Below are positions 35,466 to 46,854 of a DNA stretch of 64,000 nt, one piece after another. The stretch is from Acanthosepion esculentum. Lineage: Eukaryota; Mollusca; Cephalopoda; Sepiida; Sepiidae. The stretch covers positions 15,097,997 to 15,161,996 of the forward strand of contig OZ038498.1 in NCBI GenBank assembly GCA_964036315.1. The letters are read 5' to 3'. Each line of letters opens with the position of its first letter. Position 1 is the stretch's first letter. The notes under the pieces are model-generated. The model did not search any database. It saw only the letters and a list, made by a program, of their open reading frames with translations, and was not told where the DNA came from. The position numbers and the translations under genes were made by a program.

Positions 35466-36472
35466 CCAAAGCATGCACACCCTTTCCGCTTGGAAATTTG
35501 TCGGGACACAATCTTTGAAATTCAATTTAGTGGCGTAAATAACTACATAGGCCAGGGTGCTTGCCACAGAGCGGGAGTAAGCAGTGTTGTATAAGAAATT
35601 TTTATCTTCAGTTATTTTGCTTTCAGATGATTCAGTGCCGAAAAGAAAAAGTTAAAATTGGCCCCTACTAGTAAATTGACTCTTATCTACGTCACCTTTA
35701 TTACACAGCATCCCTTTAATGTGCCACTCAGTCAGTCTAGGACCCCTGTTGGAGTTTACGCCAAGCGAGGAGGGACTTGCATGCCACTGTTTACCTGGAT
35801 TCCTCTCCAATATGGAATTTTAATAAGGCTAAAAGCTGTTTACTTTGGGAGCGAACACATAAAAAAAAATATAACGAGAAAAGAAGTCAGGGAACTGAAG
35901 ATTAACTGTGAAAGGGTGGGGCAGAAACAAAAAGAAATATCTGAAGAGAAATAAGGTAAAGTTGTCGGGGAACTGCTTCTAATTACGAAATACTAAAGTA
36001 AGGGTTGTATGTGGGGATAAATTATGTACAAACTTCGCTCCGAGGGAGATAATGACGTGGAAGCCTTTTGACAAACCGCGAAATGGAGAGAAAGTGAGAA
36101 CAAGGGTTAGAGAATAACTAACTCGCAATCTGATTGGTCAATATATTTCCTTTTGCTTTGTTCACCTTCTGCTTCTTTGATTTTAATTGTCTTGTTTTAA
36201 TGGAATACGCAAACACTACACGGCGGGGAAAAGCCATCCACTCGGCGTGTGGGTTTGAAAACAAAACAAGTAAAAACATGGAACATGCTGTTTTTTTTGT
36301 TAACACATTACTGACGGGAAACCTTAAGAGATATTAGTAAGCATTCGAAAACGTACTGTATTTTCTTGCGCATAATACGAGAAATTTTTAACAAAAATTA
36401 AAGGCAAAGGTGGTGGGGTTGTATTATACACAAGTACACCTTTACAAATATATTTACTAACTTCTATATTTT
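35466..36472. other. No gene recognised
   Basis: Two moderately long open stretches (35658-35954 and 36134-36337) have no recognisable domain. No RNA or repeat match is seen. Confidence 0.4.
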
Positions 36473-36940
36473 TTAAGACATTTTTTATGTTTATACATTC
36501 TTTTTATAGATACAAATATTTAAGTAAATGCTCTGTTTATAATAAACAGTATTAACGACATTTACCGGCCTGAATGTCCGAGAAATTTTAATAGAAAATA
36601 TTCATAATGTGTGACGTCATTTGTTTACATTTGGATACGCATTGAGCAGACATGAATGTACGTGAGAGAATCATGGAAGATTGTAGTTTAAAGACAGTAA
36701 AATCGACCTGGCTAACCGAACGATACTCTGTGGCCCAATCGGTTAAGGCACGTCAGCCTATATGACGGTTCCGTATAGGATACAGGTTCGATTCCCGTCG
36801 GGGGACGAATATTTTCTATGAAAATTTCTCGGGTATTCAGGCCGATAAATGTTGTTTAATACTGTTTATTATAAAAACAGAGCATTTACTTAAATATTTG
36901 TATCTATAAAAAGAATGTATAAACATAAAAATGTCTTTAA
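36473..36940. mobile_element. Fold-back element with a tRNA-like centre
   Basis: Two inverted arms of about 133 bp (36473-36605 and 36807-36940) are nearly identical; for example TTTATAGATACAAATATTTA occurs in the left arm and its exact reverse in the right arm. The central loop of about 200 bp holds a sequence with good pol III A and B boxes. Such a layout fits a fold-back DNA element or a SINE that inserted into, or was captured by, a palindrome. No coding capacity is present. Confidence 0.8.
36727..36806 (+). tRNA. tRNA-like sequence (probable pseudogene)
   Basis: TGGCCCAATCGG fits the A-box consensus and GGTTCGATTCC the B-box consensus exactly. Between them CGTCA and TGACG can pair as a five-base stem around a seven-base loop GCCTATA, whose middle triplet would be CTA. 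The base before that triplet is C, not the near-universal U33, the region before the T arm is long, and the acceptor ends do not pair well. I therefore read it as a tRNA relic or SINE head, not a working tRNA. Confidence 0.45.
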
Positions 36941-36984
36941 AAAAATAATTGTCGGACTTTGTCCATTTCATAATGTCTAACTTC

Positions 36985-37200
36985 TATATATAAAATTCTG
37001 TGAATTCCGTTAGTCTGTCGGTCCGTCAAACCCTCTAAAATAGCCATACATTGACAGATCGAAACCAAATTTTGGGGTGAAGTGGAAACAGGTAAGTGGG
37101 TACAAAATACGGTTGGTTTTACTAGGGTGCGTAAAAACCGCGAAGTAGGGTTTTTGTCAAAGTATTTTTCCAAATGTTGGCAATATATGTTTCTCTCTTC
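36985..37200 (+). mobile_element. Possible Helitron-like 5' segment
   Basis: TCTATATATAAAATTCTGTG, then GTCTGTCGGTCCGTC, resembles Helitron 5' starts (TC plus TATATA-rich leader). A similar start lies at 45040 (TCTATATAATAAATGCGAAT, then GTGTGTCAGTGTGTC). No terminal partner was found, so confidence is low. Confidence 0.25.
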
Positions 37201-37728
37201 ATTCTTACTTAATGAAAGACATTTTTTTTTATTTTCATACTTTATTAATATATAGAAATATAATCAAGTCATATCAAACAGAAAAGTCTGATAGATTAAT
37301 TAACACCTTAAAATGTATTACCAGGTATGTCTAGTCAGCACCTTTCCTCGAAAATTGAGAAATAAGTTTTAAAACGGAAATTAAATGAAGAAACACTCAA
37401 TAGCTAAACATTCGGTTTGTCGGAGTTACCTCTTCCCTAATTCCCTCATTGTTCACTAGGGGTCGCTCTCCCTACACTATAAATACTGGGCGTTTTTTTG
37501 CCTCGTTCTCTTTTTCATTTCTTCATTTCAGCGAACACATCTACAATGTAAGCTCTCGCAGAAGATAGCGTCTTCCCATTTGTGGGAGACGCCGTGAACA
37601 TTATACACACATACACGTACGTACGAACATTCACCAAAATACAAAATCTTTACGTTCAGACACAAATGTTGATGTCATTGTCACTTGTAAATTTGTTGTT
37701 TAATACATATATTTGTTGCATATATATA
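37201..37728. other. Unassigned; promoter-like TATAAATA block
   Basis: Around 37478 CACTATAAATACTGGGCG is a TATA-box-like sequence in less AT-rich DNA. It is followed by CATTTCTTCATTTCAGCGAA and a GC-richer leader. It could be an LTR or gene promoter, but no flanking LTR ends or primer-binding site were recognised. Confidence 0.3.
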
Positions 37729-39355
37729 CAGTTGCGGCCAAAATGTTCAGAACGGCATTGTTTTCGTCAGAAAAGTAGGTATAAGTTTTTATCAAAGTTG
37801 TTTTATATTCTATAATTTTTACAGACAATAAATACGATATTAATTGTTATTGTCTGAGATTTTGATGTAATTTGAGAGGATAATACGAAAGTTATGGATG
37901 ATTTAGTGATTTACTGCAAAACCCATGGCGGCCAGAATGATCAGAACGGTTAAAAAAATAACAAAATAATAAAAAATGACAGAGAATACTGGAATTATTT
38001 AATATTTAGTGTGAAGCCCTTTAGCTTCAATCACACTTTGACATCTTCGACTGCATGAGGAAATTAAATTCAATTTCTTGCTGGGTGATCTTATTCCATT
38101 CTTCCTGAAGGGCATTCCATAATTGCTCAGTTGTTCTAGGATTTCTTGCTTTCGAACGTTCTCCTAGAATATTCCACACATTTTCAATAGGATTGAGATC
38201 TGGGCTTTGAGCAGGCCAATCCATGACAATAACCTTTTCAGCCTTGAGGAAGTTCATGACCACCTTAGCCCTGTGACATGGGACATTGTCTTGCATGAAT
38301 ATGGGTGGCCGCTTAGTTGGATTTCTCAGCAAAGGCAAGACATGATCTTTTACAAGTTGTTTATAAACTCCTGCATTTACCTTTCCATGTAATCGCATCA
38401 AAGGGCCCACACCATCTCCAGATATCATCCCCCAAACCATGACACTTCCTCCACCGAATTTAACACTAGTCTTAAGGCATTTAGGCGACAATTTTTCACA
38501 TACTTTTCGACGAACGTACCTTTTCCCATATGAGCCAAATAACATAAACTTAGATTGATCACTGAAATGCACCGTTTGCCATTTTTCTTGAGACCACAAC
38601 ACATGTTCGGTTGCAAAGGTAAGACGACACTTCTTATTCTTGGAGCTGATCAGTGGCTTCACTGCAGGTGCTCTTGCTTGTAGGTCATATTCAACTAAAC
38701 GACGACTACAGTTTTTCGAGATGAAGTTTTCTTCAGTACAATGCTCATTTCCTGAGAAACAGCAGCAGCAGTTTTAAATCTGTCCTTTTTAACCAACTTT
38801 ACCATAGCACGATCTTCTCTCTTGGTCGTTTTTCTTGGCCTACCTGTAGACTTTCTTGCTTCACACAAACCACAATCATCGTAGACCTTAAGAATACCGT
38901 GAACAACACTTTTGGACTTGTTAACAATCTTTGCAATAGACCCAATACTTAAATTATCCTTCTTTCGAAGCTTAATAAGCTGCTGACGAATTGGTAACGG
39001 AGTAAGTGGCATTATATTAACAAAGTACACTGCAGATATTCTTACTAATATTTAGTAAACGAACCATCACGTAAACAAATTTTAAAAGATTAGAATTCGC
39101 CGGTTAAATATACTAAAACACGGAGTAAAAGCAACCGTTCTGATCATTTTGGCCGCCATGGGTTTTGCAGTAAATCACTAAATCATCCATAACTTTTGTA
39201 TTATCCTCTCAAATTACAACAAAATCTCAGACAATAACAAATAATATCGTATTTATTGTCTGGGAAAATTATAGAATATAAAACAGCTTCGATAAAAAAT
39301 TATACCTACTTTTCTGACGAAAACAATGCCGTTCTGAACATTTTAGAATCAAATG
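37729..39355 (-). mobile_element. Full-length Tc1-like transposon
   Basis: The element is 1627 bp with 223-bp terminal inverted repeats (37729-37951 and 39133-39355) and TA at both flanks (37727-37728, 39356-39357). Each TIR holds two copies of a binding-site-like motif: an outer AAAATGTTCAGAACGG and an inner AGAATGATCAGAACGG or its close variant. This is the IR/DR layout known from Sleeping Beauty-type Tc1 elements. The outermost 11 bp at the right end have drifted from the left end. It carries one transposase gene on the minus strand, broken by a frameshift. Confidence 0.95.
38027..39030 (-). pseudogene. Tc1-like transposase (DD34E), frameshifted
   Basis: The gene would make a cut-and-paste transposase that binds the element's TIRs and moves it into TA sites in the nucleus. 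The N-terminal part (39030 to about 38722) has a paired-like helix-turn-helix (LSIGSIAKIVNKSKSVVHGI) and a basic linker with STGRPRKTTKRED, including the GRPR AT-hook-like motif. The second part carries the catalytic triad: the Asp in HFSDQSKF, the Asp in FMQDNVPCHRAK, and the Glu in DLNPIENVW with 34 residues between the last two. A net one-base change near 38720 puts the halves in different frames. In the second frame, CSRRLVEYDLQARAPA follows directly, so apart from this break the length is normal for the family (about 335 residues). The start is taken at ATG 39030, or the internal ATG seven codons in, which begins MPLTPLP. Confidence 0.92.
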
Positions 39356-39627
39356 TATATCAGTCTTGTTTGTTTTCTTTACATCTCCAGTTGGACTCAA
39401 CTTGAGTCCGCCATGTCCTTTTAGTTGGACCTTCTTCTAGCAGGAATAAACAGCACGTGTTTCCAATTCAACAACACTCAAACCCACACGGTCCTCTACA
39501 GGTTCATTTCTATTCTTTAATATCGTAAGCAAATTAAATATTCTATTGAAATATATGTACGACACTGAGATTTTAATGGATAACATTGTACAACTTTTCG
39601 AAAAAAATTTACACTGATTCGTATTAC

Positions 39628-40020
39628 TCAAGGATGTAATTTATTCACTGCTCTTAGCTTCAAAAAACGCGGCGTCGTATTCTACTCAAGGATGTAATTT
39701 ATTCCCTGTTTTAGCTTCACAAACATAATGTATTCTACTCGAAGATGAAATTTATTCCGTTTTTTTTTTGTTTCAGAAACACGGGGTCGTATTCTAGTCA
39801 AGGATGTAATTTATTCCCTTTTATTAGATTAAAAAACCCGGTGTCGTAGTATACACGAGGATGCAATTTATTCTTTGTTTTTAACTTCAGAAACACGAGG
39901 TCATATTCTACTCAAGGACTTAATTTATTCCTTTTTCGCCTCAGAAACGCGACGTCGTATTCTACTCAAGGATGTAATTTATTCCCTCTTCTGAAACGCG
40001 GCGTCGTATTATACTCAAGT
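39628..40020. repeat. About 57-bp minisatellite, seven degenerate copies
   Basis: Each unit has a CTCAAGGATGTAATTTATTC block, a T-rich spacer, and AAACGCGGCGTCGTATTCTA. Copies differ by substitutions and spacer length (about 50-65 bp). Confidence 0.85.
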
Positions 40021-40639
40021 TGTGCTATACACAATAAAATGCAGTAGGTTTAGAAAGACATAGTCAAGGACATTTGTTATTAGTCTACAGAGGTGTTGTG
40101 AATTAAACTGCTCATTTTCACATTGATCAATTTAAATTAATACATCTAACCTTTGATTTATCGATTTCCCTCGTTCACTCGTGTACATTGATTCGTTTGA
40201 ACTAGTTCCTTCGTTTTTGTTATATCTAGTCTGTAATTCGTGCCAGGAAATACCAAAGGGCTGAATAAAATTTAACATCAGTAAGGACCCTTTGTTCTAA
40301 GAGGCGTTGATCTGTGGTGACCCCAATATGTATTGGGTTCATCCTAAGAGATGCCAAAGTTTTGCACTCGGTGTCATACTAAAGCATAAAAAGAAACAGA
40401 TGCATCAGAGGGCTGGTCTAGAAGGCAACCTCATAGCCACCATGTGGAAAAACGGGTCTCAAAGGATGACAATTTAAACAGGACGTCACCTCAGCTGAAT
40501 TTAGGATATAAACACAGAAAACAAAAAGATGACTGCAAGTTATATAAACGCTTCACCCGAAAGAGAAGATTTAGTGTTCCACACATCTTCACGCTCGAAG
40601 AAAGTCCTCCAAGTCATAAACCCACACGCCGATATTATT
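40021..40639. other. No gene; dispersed repeat piece
   Basis: GGTTCATCCTAAGAGATGCC at about 40338 matches the reverse of 11755-11780. The remainder is unassigned. Confidence 0.4.
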
Positions 40640-40970
40640 TTCATTTCAACTGTAAAATGATGAGACCTAGTTGCAAATCTAGTACTGCGCTTAAATTCGT
40701 AAAATCGAAGTGCCAAAGAGGAAATCTCATCAGAACAACTACGATGAAAATAATTATAGAAAAAAGCACAGAGAAGCTACGGTACGGCGGTGGGAAAGTA
40801 ACTGAAGCCGAGATGCCAGGTTTGGTCCGATAATACTGTAGATTCTTCTTTGGATTTTTTTCCAAGTATCTCTAAATACATCGCATAAGAACCAGACCAG
40901 AAGTAGCAGCAATATTCAATGCATAGACGAATGATAGACTTATAAATGTTGGGAAAAATGTATGACAAAG
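40640..40970 (-). pseudogene. LINE-A ORF2 segment
   Basis: Reverse-strand frames read YKSIIRLCIEYCCYFWSG (about 40940-40890), then the LEILGKKSKEES and DQTWHLGFSYF stretches. SIIRPxxEYCCHVWSG is the typical post-RT segment of many CR1/Jockey-type ORF2 proteins (compare the IRPxLEYxxxVW motif). The copy lacks both the polymerase core and the LWNSLP end and is interrupted by frameshifts. Confidence 0.7.
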
Positions 40971-41280
40971 TGGAAAAAGTTTTCGTGCGACGCGTTTCGT
41001 TCTTTAGGACTTCATCGGACCAAATTTGTTACGATTATACATGTGCACGGGCGAGGGATGCTGGGAATTTTTTCATTTAATTTTTTTCTAAATTTAAAAT
41101 AATAATTTTATATTTATGCACTCGTTATTCGATCGAGCTCTCCAGAGAAAAAGGGTAATTTCAAAACATTGGCTGCTGCTGCTGCTATTAATGCATTGCT
41201 CTTCAATTACGAATTGAGCTCTCTTGGCTACTGCCGTCTGTATATATTTCGTATAGAATACGTTAAAATTTCCCTTTCTT

Positions 41281-41380
41281 TTCTGTGCGCCGATAGCTTA
41301 GGGGTAAGATCTCTGACTGGTGCCAAATCGGTCGAATTTCGATCACGGTTTGTAGCAATTGGACGTTTAGCTGTGATACA
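41281..41380 (+). mobile_element. tRNA-like SINE head fragment
   Basis: GATAGCTTAGGGGTAAGATC (A box) and TCGAATTTCGATCACGG (B box) are at tRNA-like spacing. The acceptor stem is not closed. It is followed by CT and TA microsatellites, a common SINE 3' context. Confidence 0.5.
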
Positions 41381-41426
41381 GCGAAACAGCCTGCCGATGA
41401 CTTTCTCTCTCTCTCTCTATCTCACA

Positions 41427-41428
<2 letters not shown>

Positions 41429-41504
<76 letters not shown>
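41429..41504. repeat. TA microsatellite
   Basis: About 37 TA units without interruption, preceded by a CT tract. Confidence 0.97.
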
Positions 41505-41506
<2 letters not shown>

Positions 41507-42356
41507 CTAGCTGATTTCATTTTAGATGCTTTTTCTTTTTGTTTCAGTTATTATCGTTATTAGATATCCCACACTGTGATAATAGAAGACCTGCTTAATT
41601 GTGTAAGATAGATTATGCCGAGAAAGAATGTCTAGCGCTACACAGTGAAACAATTGTTCTAGCAGCAGACCTAATAATAGATTCAGTATAATATTTCCAC
41701 TTCATGTCAGCAGAAATCGTTAGCACGAGACAGCGCTTACTCTACTGGGGGTTAGCATCAGCCATGCTGATGGAAGGCAATAAAGTTTCTCTAAGAGGAT
41801 TCAAATAGTTTATATTTCTCTTTGAGAAGAGTATTTTTCCGTAGCTTTAAAAAAAAACTTGTACTGTTTTGAAACAGTTTTTTTTTCACTTCGTATTTAT
41901 AAGAATTGGGATTTTTCTGTCTTACTAACAGTTTTTTCACTTCGTATTTATTTTCATGTCTTACTAACAGTGTATTAAGTATAGAAAAAGAGAGCGATTT
42001 CTGTACACTAGAGAGAAAATGGGTTTCGCTCATATATGTCTAAACATAGAAAACGTTGCTAAATAAAAGCATGCTAATGTTTCGTATTGATAAATACTAG
42101 CGCGAGCCTACGGATATTTCGCATTATTTTTAAATACCTTTTTTGAAAATTTCTACAATGAAGCTTTATACAACAATAAAATTGAAGTGCATGTGCAAAT
42201 ATCATTTTTTACTGCTAATGTAAACTGTAAACACTTTATCTAGCTTTTTTTTATCAGGTCATTTATATAGAATTGTGAGCAAATGTGCAAAACACAATGT
42301 TTTACTGCCTCGGTGTTTTAAAAATAGGTTTTCGCGACATTAAACATCAACTGCAA
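41505..42356. other. AT-rich DNA, nothing recognised
   Basis: Two related blocks near 41890 and 41945 (CACTTCGTATTTAT) form a short local duplication. No gene was recognised. Confidence 0.45.
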
Positions 42357-43018
42357 GAGGAGAGAATGCATGATTGCTAGCAAAAGAGACAACCGAAAAT
42401 GAAAATTACAAATTGGCAATGCCAAAATCAAATAAATACAAAAATTTAGATATCTAGGAAGTATTTAACAGAGGCGTGTTGGGGTAGCGAATAGTGCATT
42501 CCAAAAGCAAAACAAAATATTAAGGGGCAGAAAACTCTTCGTTAAAAACAAAGTAAAAAGTGTTTTGAAATGTTACATGATATCTGTCCTCCTGTATGGA
42601 AGCTAATACTGGACAATCTCTTCAACGGTGAAGAAAAGAGCTGAAGCAACAGAAATGTGGTTCTACAGAAGGATGCTGAGGATACCATAGACCGAAAATG
42701 TGAGCAACAACGAAGTTTTAGAGAAAATGGAAACAGAAAGTTAACTTGTACTTAACATTACGAAGAGACAGTTAAAATGTCTAGGGTACATAATGAGGGA
42801 AGAGGGTTTGGAAAATCTGATACTCACAAGACAGATTGAAGGCAAGAGAGACAGAGGAAAACAACGCATAATATACTTAGTGAGCTTGAGTAAATGGATA
42901 GTGGAACATGATTTAGAAGAAATGACAGAAAGACAAAATTTATTAAGTGCTGCTAGGGACGGGTAGTTGTGGAGAGCCATGATCGTCTACGTCCTGAGGA
43001 GAGACGGCACATAAAGGA
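42357..43018 (+). pseudogene. LINE-B ORF2 C-terminal region
   Basis: Colinear peptide blocks are readable across frames: FRYLGS near 42448, then KCYMISVLLYGS and YWTISSTVKKRAEATE. WFYRRMLRIPWTENVSNNEV follows near 42660, then LKCLGYIMREEGLENL and IEGKRDRGKQRIIYLVSL. This is the order seen downstream of the reverse transcriptase in L2/RTE-like LINE proteins. In-frame stops (for example after RDG near 42963) and frameshifts show it is dead. It plausibly continues the family whose YADD box lies at 8.7 kb, and it matches the reverse-strand piece at 49.5 kb. Confidence 0.85.
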
Positions 43019-43094
43019 GAAGCTGTAGAGCTAAACTCGTGGAAATTTCACAGTTTTTGCTGATTTTTATTACTGTAACTAATCATTTCAGGTT

Positions 43095-43097
<3 letters not shown>

Positions 43098-43148
<51 letters not shown>
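43098..43148. repeat. TA microsatellite
   Basis: About 26 TA units abutting the left end of the MITE at 43149. Confidence 0.95.
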
Positions 43149-43154
<6 letters not shown>

Positions 43155-43332
43155 AACCCGGATATAAGAGACCCGGATATAAGATAAACTCGGATATAAG
43201 AGAAATTTTCACTGGTCCCAAATTAGAGCCTGTGTTAATGTATATATAATAGACCAGACCCGGATATAAGATAAACCCGGATATAAGAGACTTCTCCGGT
43301 CCCGACAACTCTCTTATATCCGGGTTACACTG
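43149..43332. mobile_element. 184-bp MITE built from an iterated TIR motif
   Basis: The right end in reverse is CAGTGTAACCCGGATATAAG and the left end TATTGTAACCCGGATATAAG, flanked by TA (43147-43148, 43333-43334). The motif CCCGGATATAAGAGA occurs six times: three in a row near the left end, two before the right end, and once inverted at the right end. TA targets and CAGT ends suggest a Tc1/mariner or pogo derivative. Confidence 0.8.
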
Positions 43333-43334
43333 TA

Positions 43335-44160
43335 TTGTTGCGGGAATCACCCCTTTTGTTGCGAGATGTGGACGACGTTTTTCAGTAAATATGTAATTGC
43401 TCTTGTTAGATTTGTCCCGCAAACATTATTTGGCGGATTCATGTGAGTCCGGGCAAAAATGAAACAAAAAAAAACATGGATCTTAAAACAAACAATTTTT
43501 GTATGCATTAACGAAAAGAAACTTGAAGTAATGGAAAAGAACTAGACATTAAACATTTAGCTATTAAGAATGTGCTTGTTTGTGTGCGTGATGCGAGTAT
43601 GTGATACACACGAGTGTGTACCTGCGTGCGTGTGAGAGTTCAGTCATCAGTGGACCAAAGAAACGAACGAGCTTCAGCAGGGACACCTTAATCTCCGCCT
43701 GTTACATCATGGAGTAAGAGGAAGAAGTACAAGAAAATGTTTGTCGTTTTATAGATCTTCAACTGCGCCGTCTACGTGAGTTTGGCGAAGCCTAGTCGGG
43801 TAAATCTCATATTGTAATATCATTTCAATGAAGCAGACGTTAAATGTCCCAGGCATTAACGCTTATTATTTTTCTTTCTTTCTTTCTTTCTTTCTTTCTA
43901 GAAACACATATATGCAATTACAACTTACCCCAGAATGAGGTATGCCGGAAGTTAAAATTTTTTTTAGAGATTGCAGGAAGATAAAAAATGAACGTTTAGA
44001 ACTGTAATACCAATAATTTGAGGATAGGGGACCTGGCCAGTTATTATAAGGTGAAACCTACGTGCAAACTAACGAAGGAACAGACAGAATTAGGATTATT
44101 TCACACTGGATGCTTGGTTGTCATTCGTGAATACTGGGTGACAGCATCACTCCAAAAGTA
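43335..44160. other. No gene; CTTT microsatellite
   Basis: A TTTC microsatellite lies at 43867-43899. About 44030-44110 shares GAAGGAACA and neighbouring blocks with the triplicated segment downstream. Confidence 0.45.
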
Positions 44161-45476
44161 CATGTGAGTGTTATCGCCACCCCTATCTTCCCTTTCTTTC
44201 TTTCTTTCTTTTCCTTAAAAGCAAGGAGCGCCTTTGATGTGTCTTTTCTTCCGTTTAGTCTTGCAAACAGGAATGGACCATTGTTAATCGGAAATTTGTG
44301 GACAGGGGACAGGAAAGCTAAAATTGTCGACAGGGCGTAATGTACGTGCTATCTAAGTAAGAGACGAAGGAACAAGCAAAATTATAACATAATTGGTACA
44401 AATTTCACCTTATAAAAAAACTTTTCTGTTGCATTGTTAAATATTTGAGCTTAACAACTTTAACAAAATATTGCAATAACAATCATAAATATAAACACAG
44501 TTTAAAGAAGTAAGGGGGTACAAATGAAAATATTAAAAATTGACAATTTTTTTTATATTTCACTGAAAGAGAGGCTAAAAATATGAGAGTGTTATCGCTT
44601 CCTATATTTTACCTTTGTTTCTTTCTTACCTTTTTCTTTTCCCTTTCTTTCCCTAAAACCACACAGCACCTTTGATATATCTTTTCTTACGTCTAGCTAC
44701 GCAAACAGGAATGGCCTATTGTTAATCGGAAATTCGGGGGAAGGGGACAGGTAAGCTATTACAGAGCGTAACGTACGTACTAACCAACTAAATCGGGAAC
44801 GAAGGAACAAGCCGAAGTATAATATCATTACTAAACTTCCAGAAGAGCGGGATTTGCAGAAAATACGAAATGTTTAACAGTAATTCGATAGTATGCCTAT
44901 CTTCTTGAGGTTAAAAGAAGAATAGAAAAGAAATGAAAAAAAAGAATGCATATAGTTATTATTATTAATAAATAAATAATTATATTATTAAATAATATAT
45001 TTTATTTGTTTTTTTAACTTAAATGTTTATGGTTGTTCTTCTATATAATAAATGCGAATGTCAGTGTGTCAGTGTGTCACACTTTTTCAACTTTACTCCT
45101 AGAGGCCGTAGCCCAACGTACCATACTATTTTGGAATCAGGCCGACTCCGTGAGCAAATTAAATACATTCCGGGTCGGATCCAGACCCGCAACCCTGAAT
45201 CTTTGGATTCCCAAGTTTTCATTACTGCGATTGTTTTCGGTGATTTTTTACGTGATTCTTAAGTGTTATCGCTTCCTGTATCTTACCTTTGTTTATTTAT
45301 TTATTTCTCTGAAACCAAACAGTACCTTTGATATATATTTTCTTCCGTCTAGTAACGCAAACAGGAATGGCCTATTGTTAATCTGAAATTCGTGGGTAGG
45401 GGACAGGTAAGCTACTACAGGGCGTAACGTGCTAACTAAATCAGGAACAAAGGCACGGGCGGTATTATAATATGAT
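44161..45476. repeat. Triplicated segment of about 220 bp
   Basis: Three direct copies (about 44165-44398, 44590-44826, 45259-45475) share GTGTTATCGC at the start and AAACAGGAATGG with ATTGTTAATC in the middle. All then have AGGGGACAGG and GGGCGTAA or GAGCGTAAC before GGAACAA. Spacers differ, and the second is enlarged by the possible Helitron-like piece at 45038-45258. Each copy begins with a pyrimidine tract. Confidence 0.8.
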
Positions 45477-45552
45477 CATACTTAATTTACTGAATAAAAA
45501 GCAATTACTAATAACATTCTATGTTTTTAGGAAATAAAATGTTTGGACACTT

Positions 45553-45668
45553 TAAGGTGGTGTAATGCCTAGCGAGGTTGTTTGATTAGATCAATTACGA
45601 CTGAGTAGTGAGTTCATTTCTTACTGGGTGCTCCATACTTTCGGCCTTGTGTCACATCTAAGCTACGC
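45553..45668 (+). mobile_element. SINE family 2 (tRNA-derived)
   Basis: AAGGTGGTGTAATGCCTAGC, a damaged B box (GAGTTCATTTCTTACTGGGT) and the tail TTTCGGCCTTGTGTCACATC match the family seen at 34.6 and 54.9 kb. Confidence 0.8.
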
Positions 45669-45819
45669 ATACTAAATTGCTATAAAACGAAATGTTTACA
45701 AACGTTATTTTACTGTGTACACGTGTTTGAGTAGACGTCACTTTTTTTTTTTTAACAACAGAATTAACATTTACCGGTCGGGATCGCCAAAAAAGTACGA
45801 AAGAGGAAAACTCATTTGA

Positions 45820-46235
45820 ACAGTTACCATGAAAATATTTATTTATTTTTTAATCAATTCACCCCAAGTATGATGATGACGTCACTAAGGCGCAAGGGGC
45901 TACTGGGACTGAAAGAGAATGAGAAGACTTTATAATAAACCAGAAACCCAATCCTAAACAGGAAACAAGGGATAAACCTCTTCTCCTGTTCAAAAGACTG
46001 GTGAGAAATGTGAACTGGACGATAGGCGAACCTATCTACTCCTAATGAAAACTAAATAAATAAATAGCGAATAAAATTTCAGAGTTTTGGACGGAGACGT
46101 TAGAAGTAGAGTAGGGACCGGAAAACCAGTCCTAAACAGGAAACGAGGGATAAAAGTTCTAGTCCTGTTCAAAAAAAAAAACCCTGGGAGCAGCGTGAAC
46201 CGTACAATAGGCGAACCTATCTACTCCATCGAATG
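45820..46235 (-). mobile_element. LINE-A 3' end, left arm of a large inverted repeat
   Basis: In reverse this reads two tandem 3' UTR-like blocks (each with TTTATCCCTTGTTTCCTGTT or a close form) ending in CTTGGGGTGAATTGATTAAA, then ATTTTCATGGTAACTGTTC. It mirrors 46855-47405 for more than 400 bp. Confidence 0.75.
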
Positions 46236-46854
46236 TAACTCTCGTTAGGAATCGAATCTATTTCCTTCTCTGGGGTTTGATTCCTTCCGACTGTTAGAGT
46301 TTCTTTGATAAGACAATCTAGGCCGGCAGATGTAAATTTTACTGTTTAAGAAAATAGCGACGTCAACTCAAACACGCATCCAATAAAATAATATTTATAG
46401 CAATTAGAGATGATGTCGGATTAGAAATATCCATTATTTGCTGAAGACAAACCGTGGGACTGCATCTTTTTAATATATTCTTTATTTTTATTTTCAAAGT
46501 ACGCTAAAGTATTTTAATCGTTTCTAAATATAAACGTCTGCACTTAGCGATGTCAGACAAGATTTCTGCTCACTTCTCGACTACTTTACGCAAACATAAA
46601 AATTACTTGAAGCAGTAGTAGTTTTTGAAGAGTGATATTCATATCATATCTTATTGTGAATATACCATCTTGAGTAACTTCCTGATTCTCGTCCCAGTTT
46701 TATATTACGAATGCCAATATAATTTTGAACGGGGGTGTACAAAAAGATTTTTAAAAATAAAAAAATTCCTGTAACAATAGTGTTTATGCTACATATTAAA
46801 CGGTGAAACAACGCGAGAAGCGATGGTAAACACGGTTTTTATTATTTATTTATT
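46236..46854. other. Spacer of the LINE inverted repeat
   Basis: AT-rich; no gene or repeat family was recognised. Confidence 0.45.

Noticed and set aside
36727..36806. Functional amber-suppressor-like tRNA
   Set aside because: C at the position of U33, overlong region before the T arm, and poor acceptor pairing.
37470..37560. LTR retrotransposon promoter
   Set aside because: A TATA-like box is present, but no LTR pair, primer-binding site or gag/pol sequence was seen.
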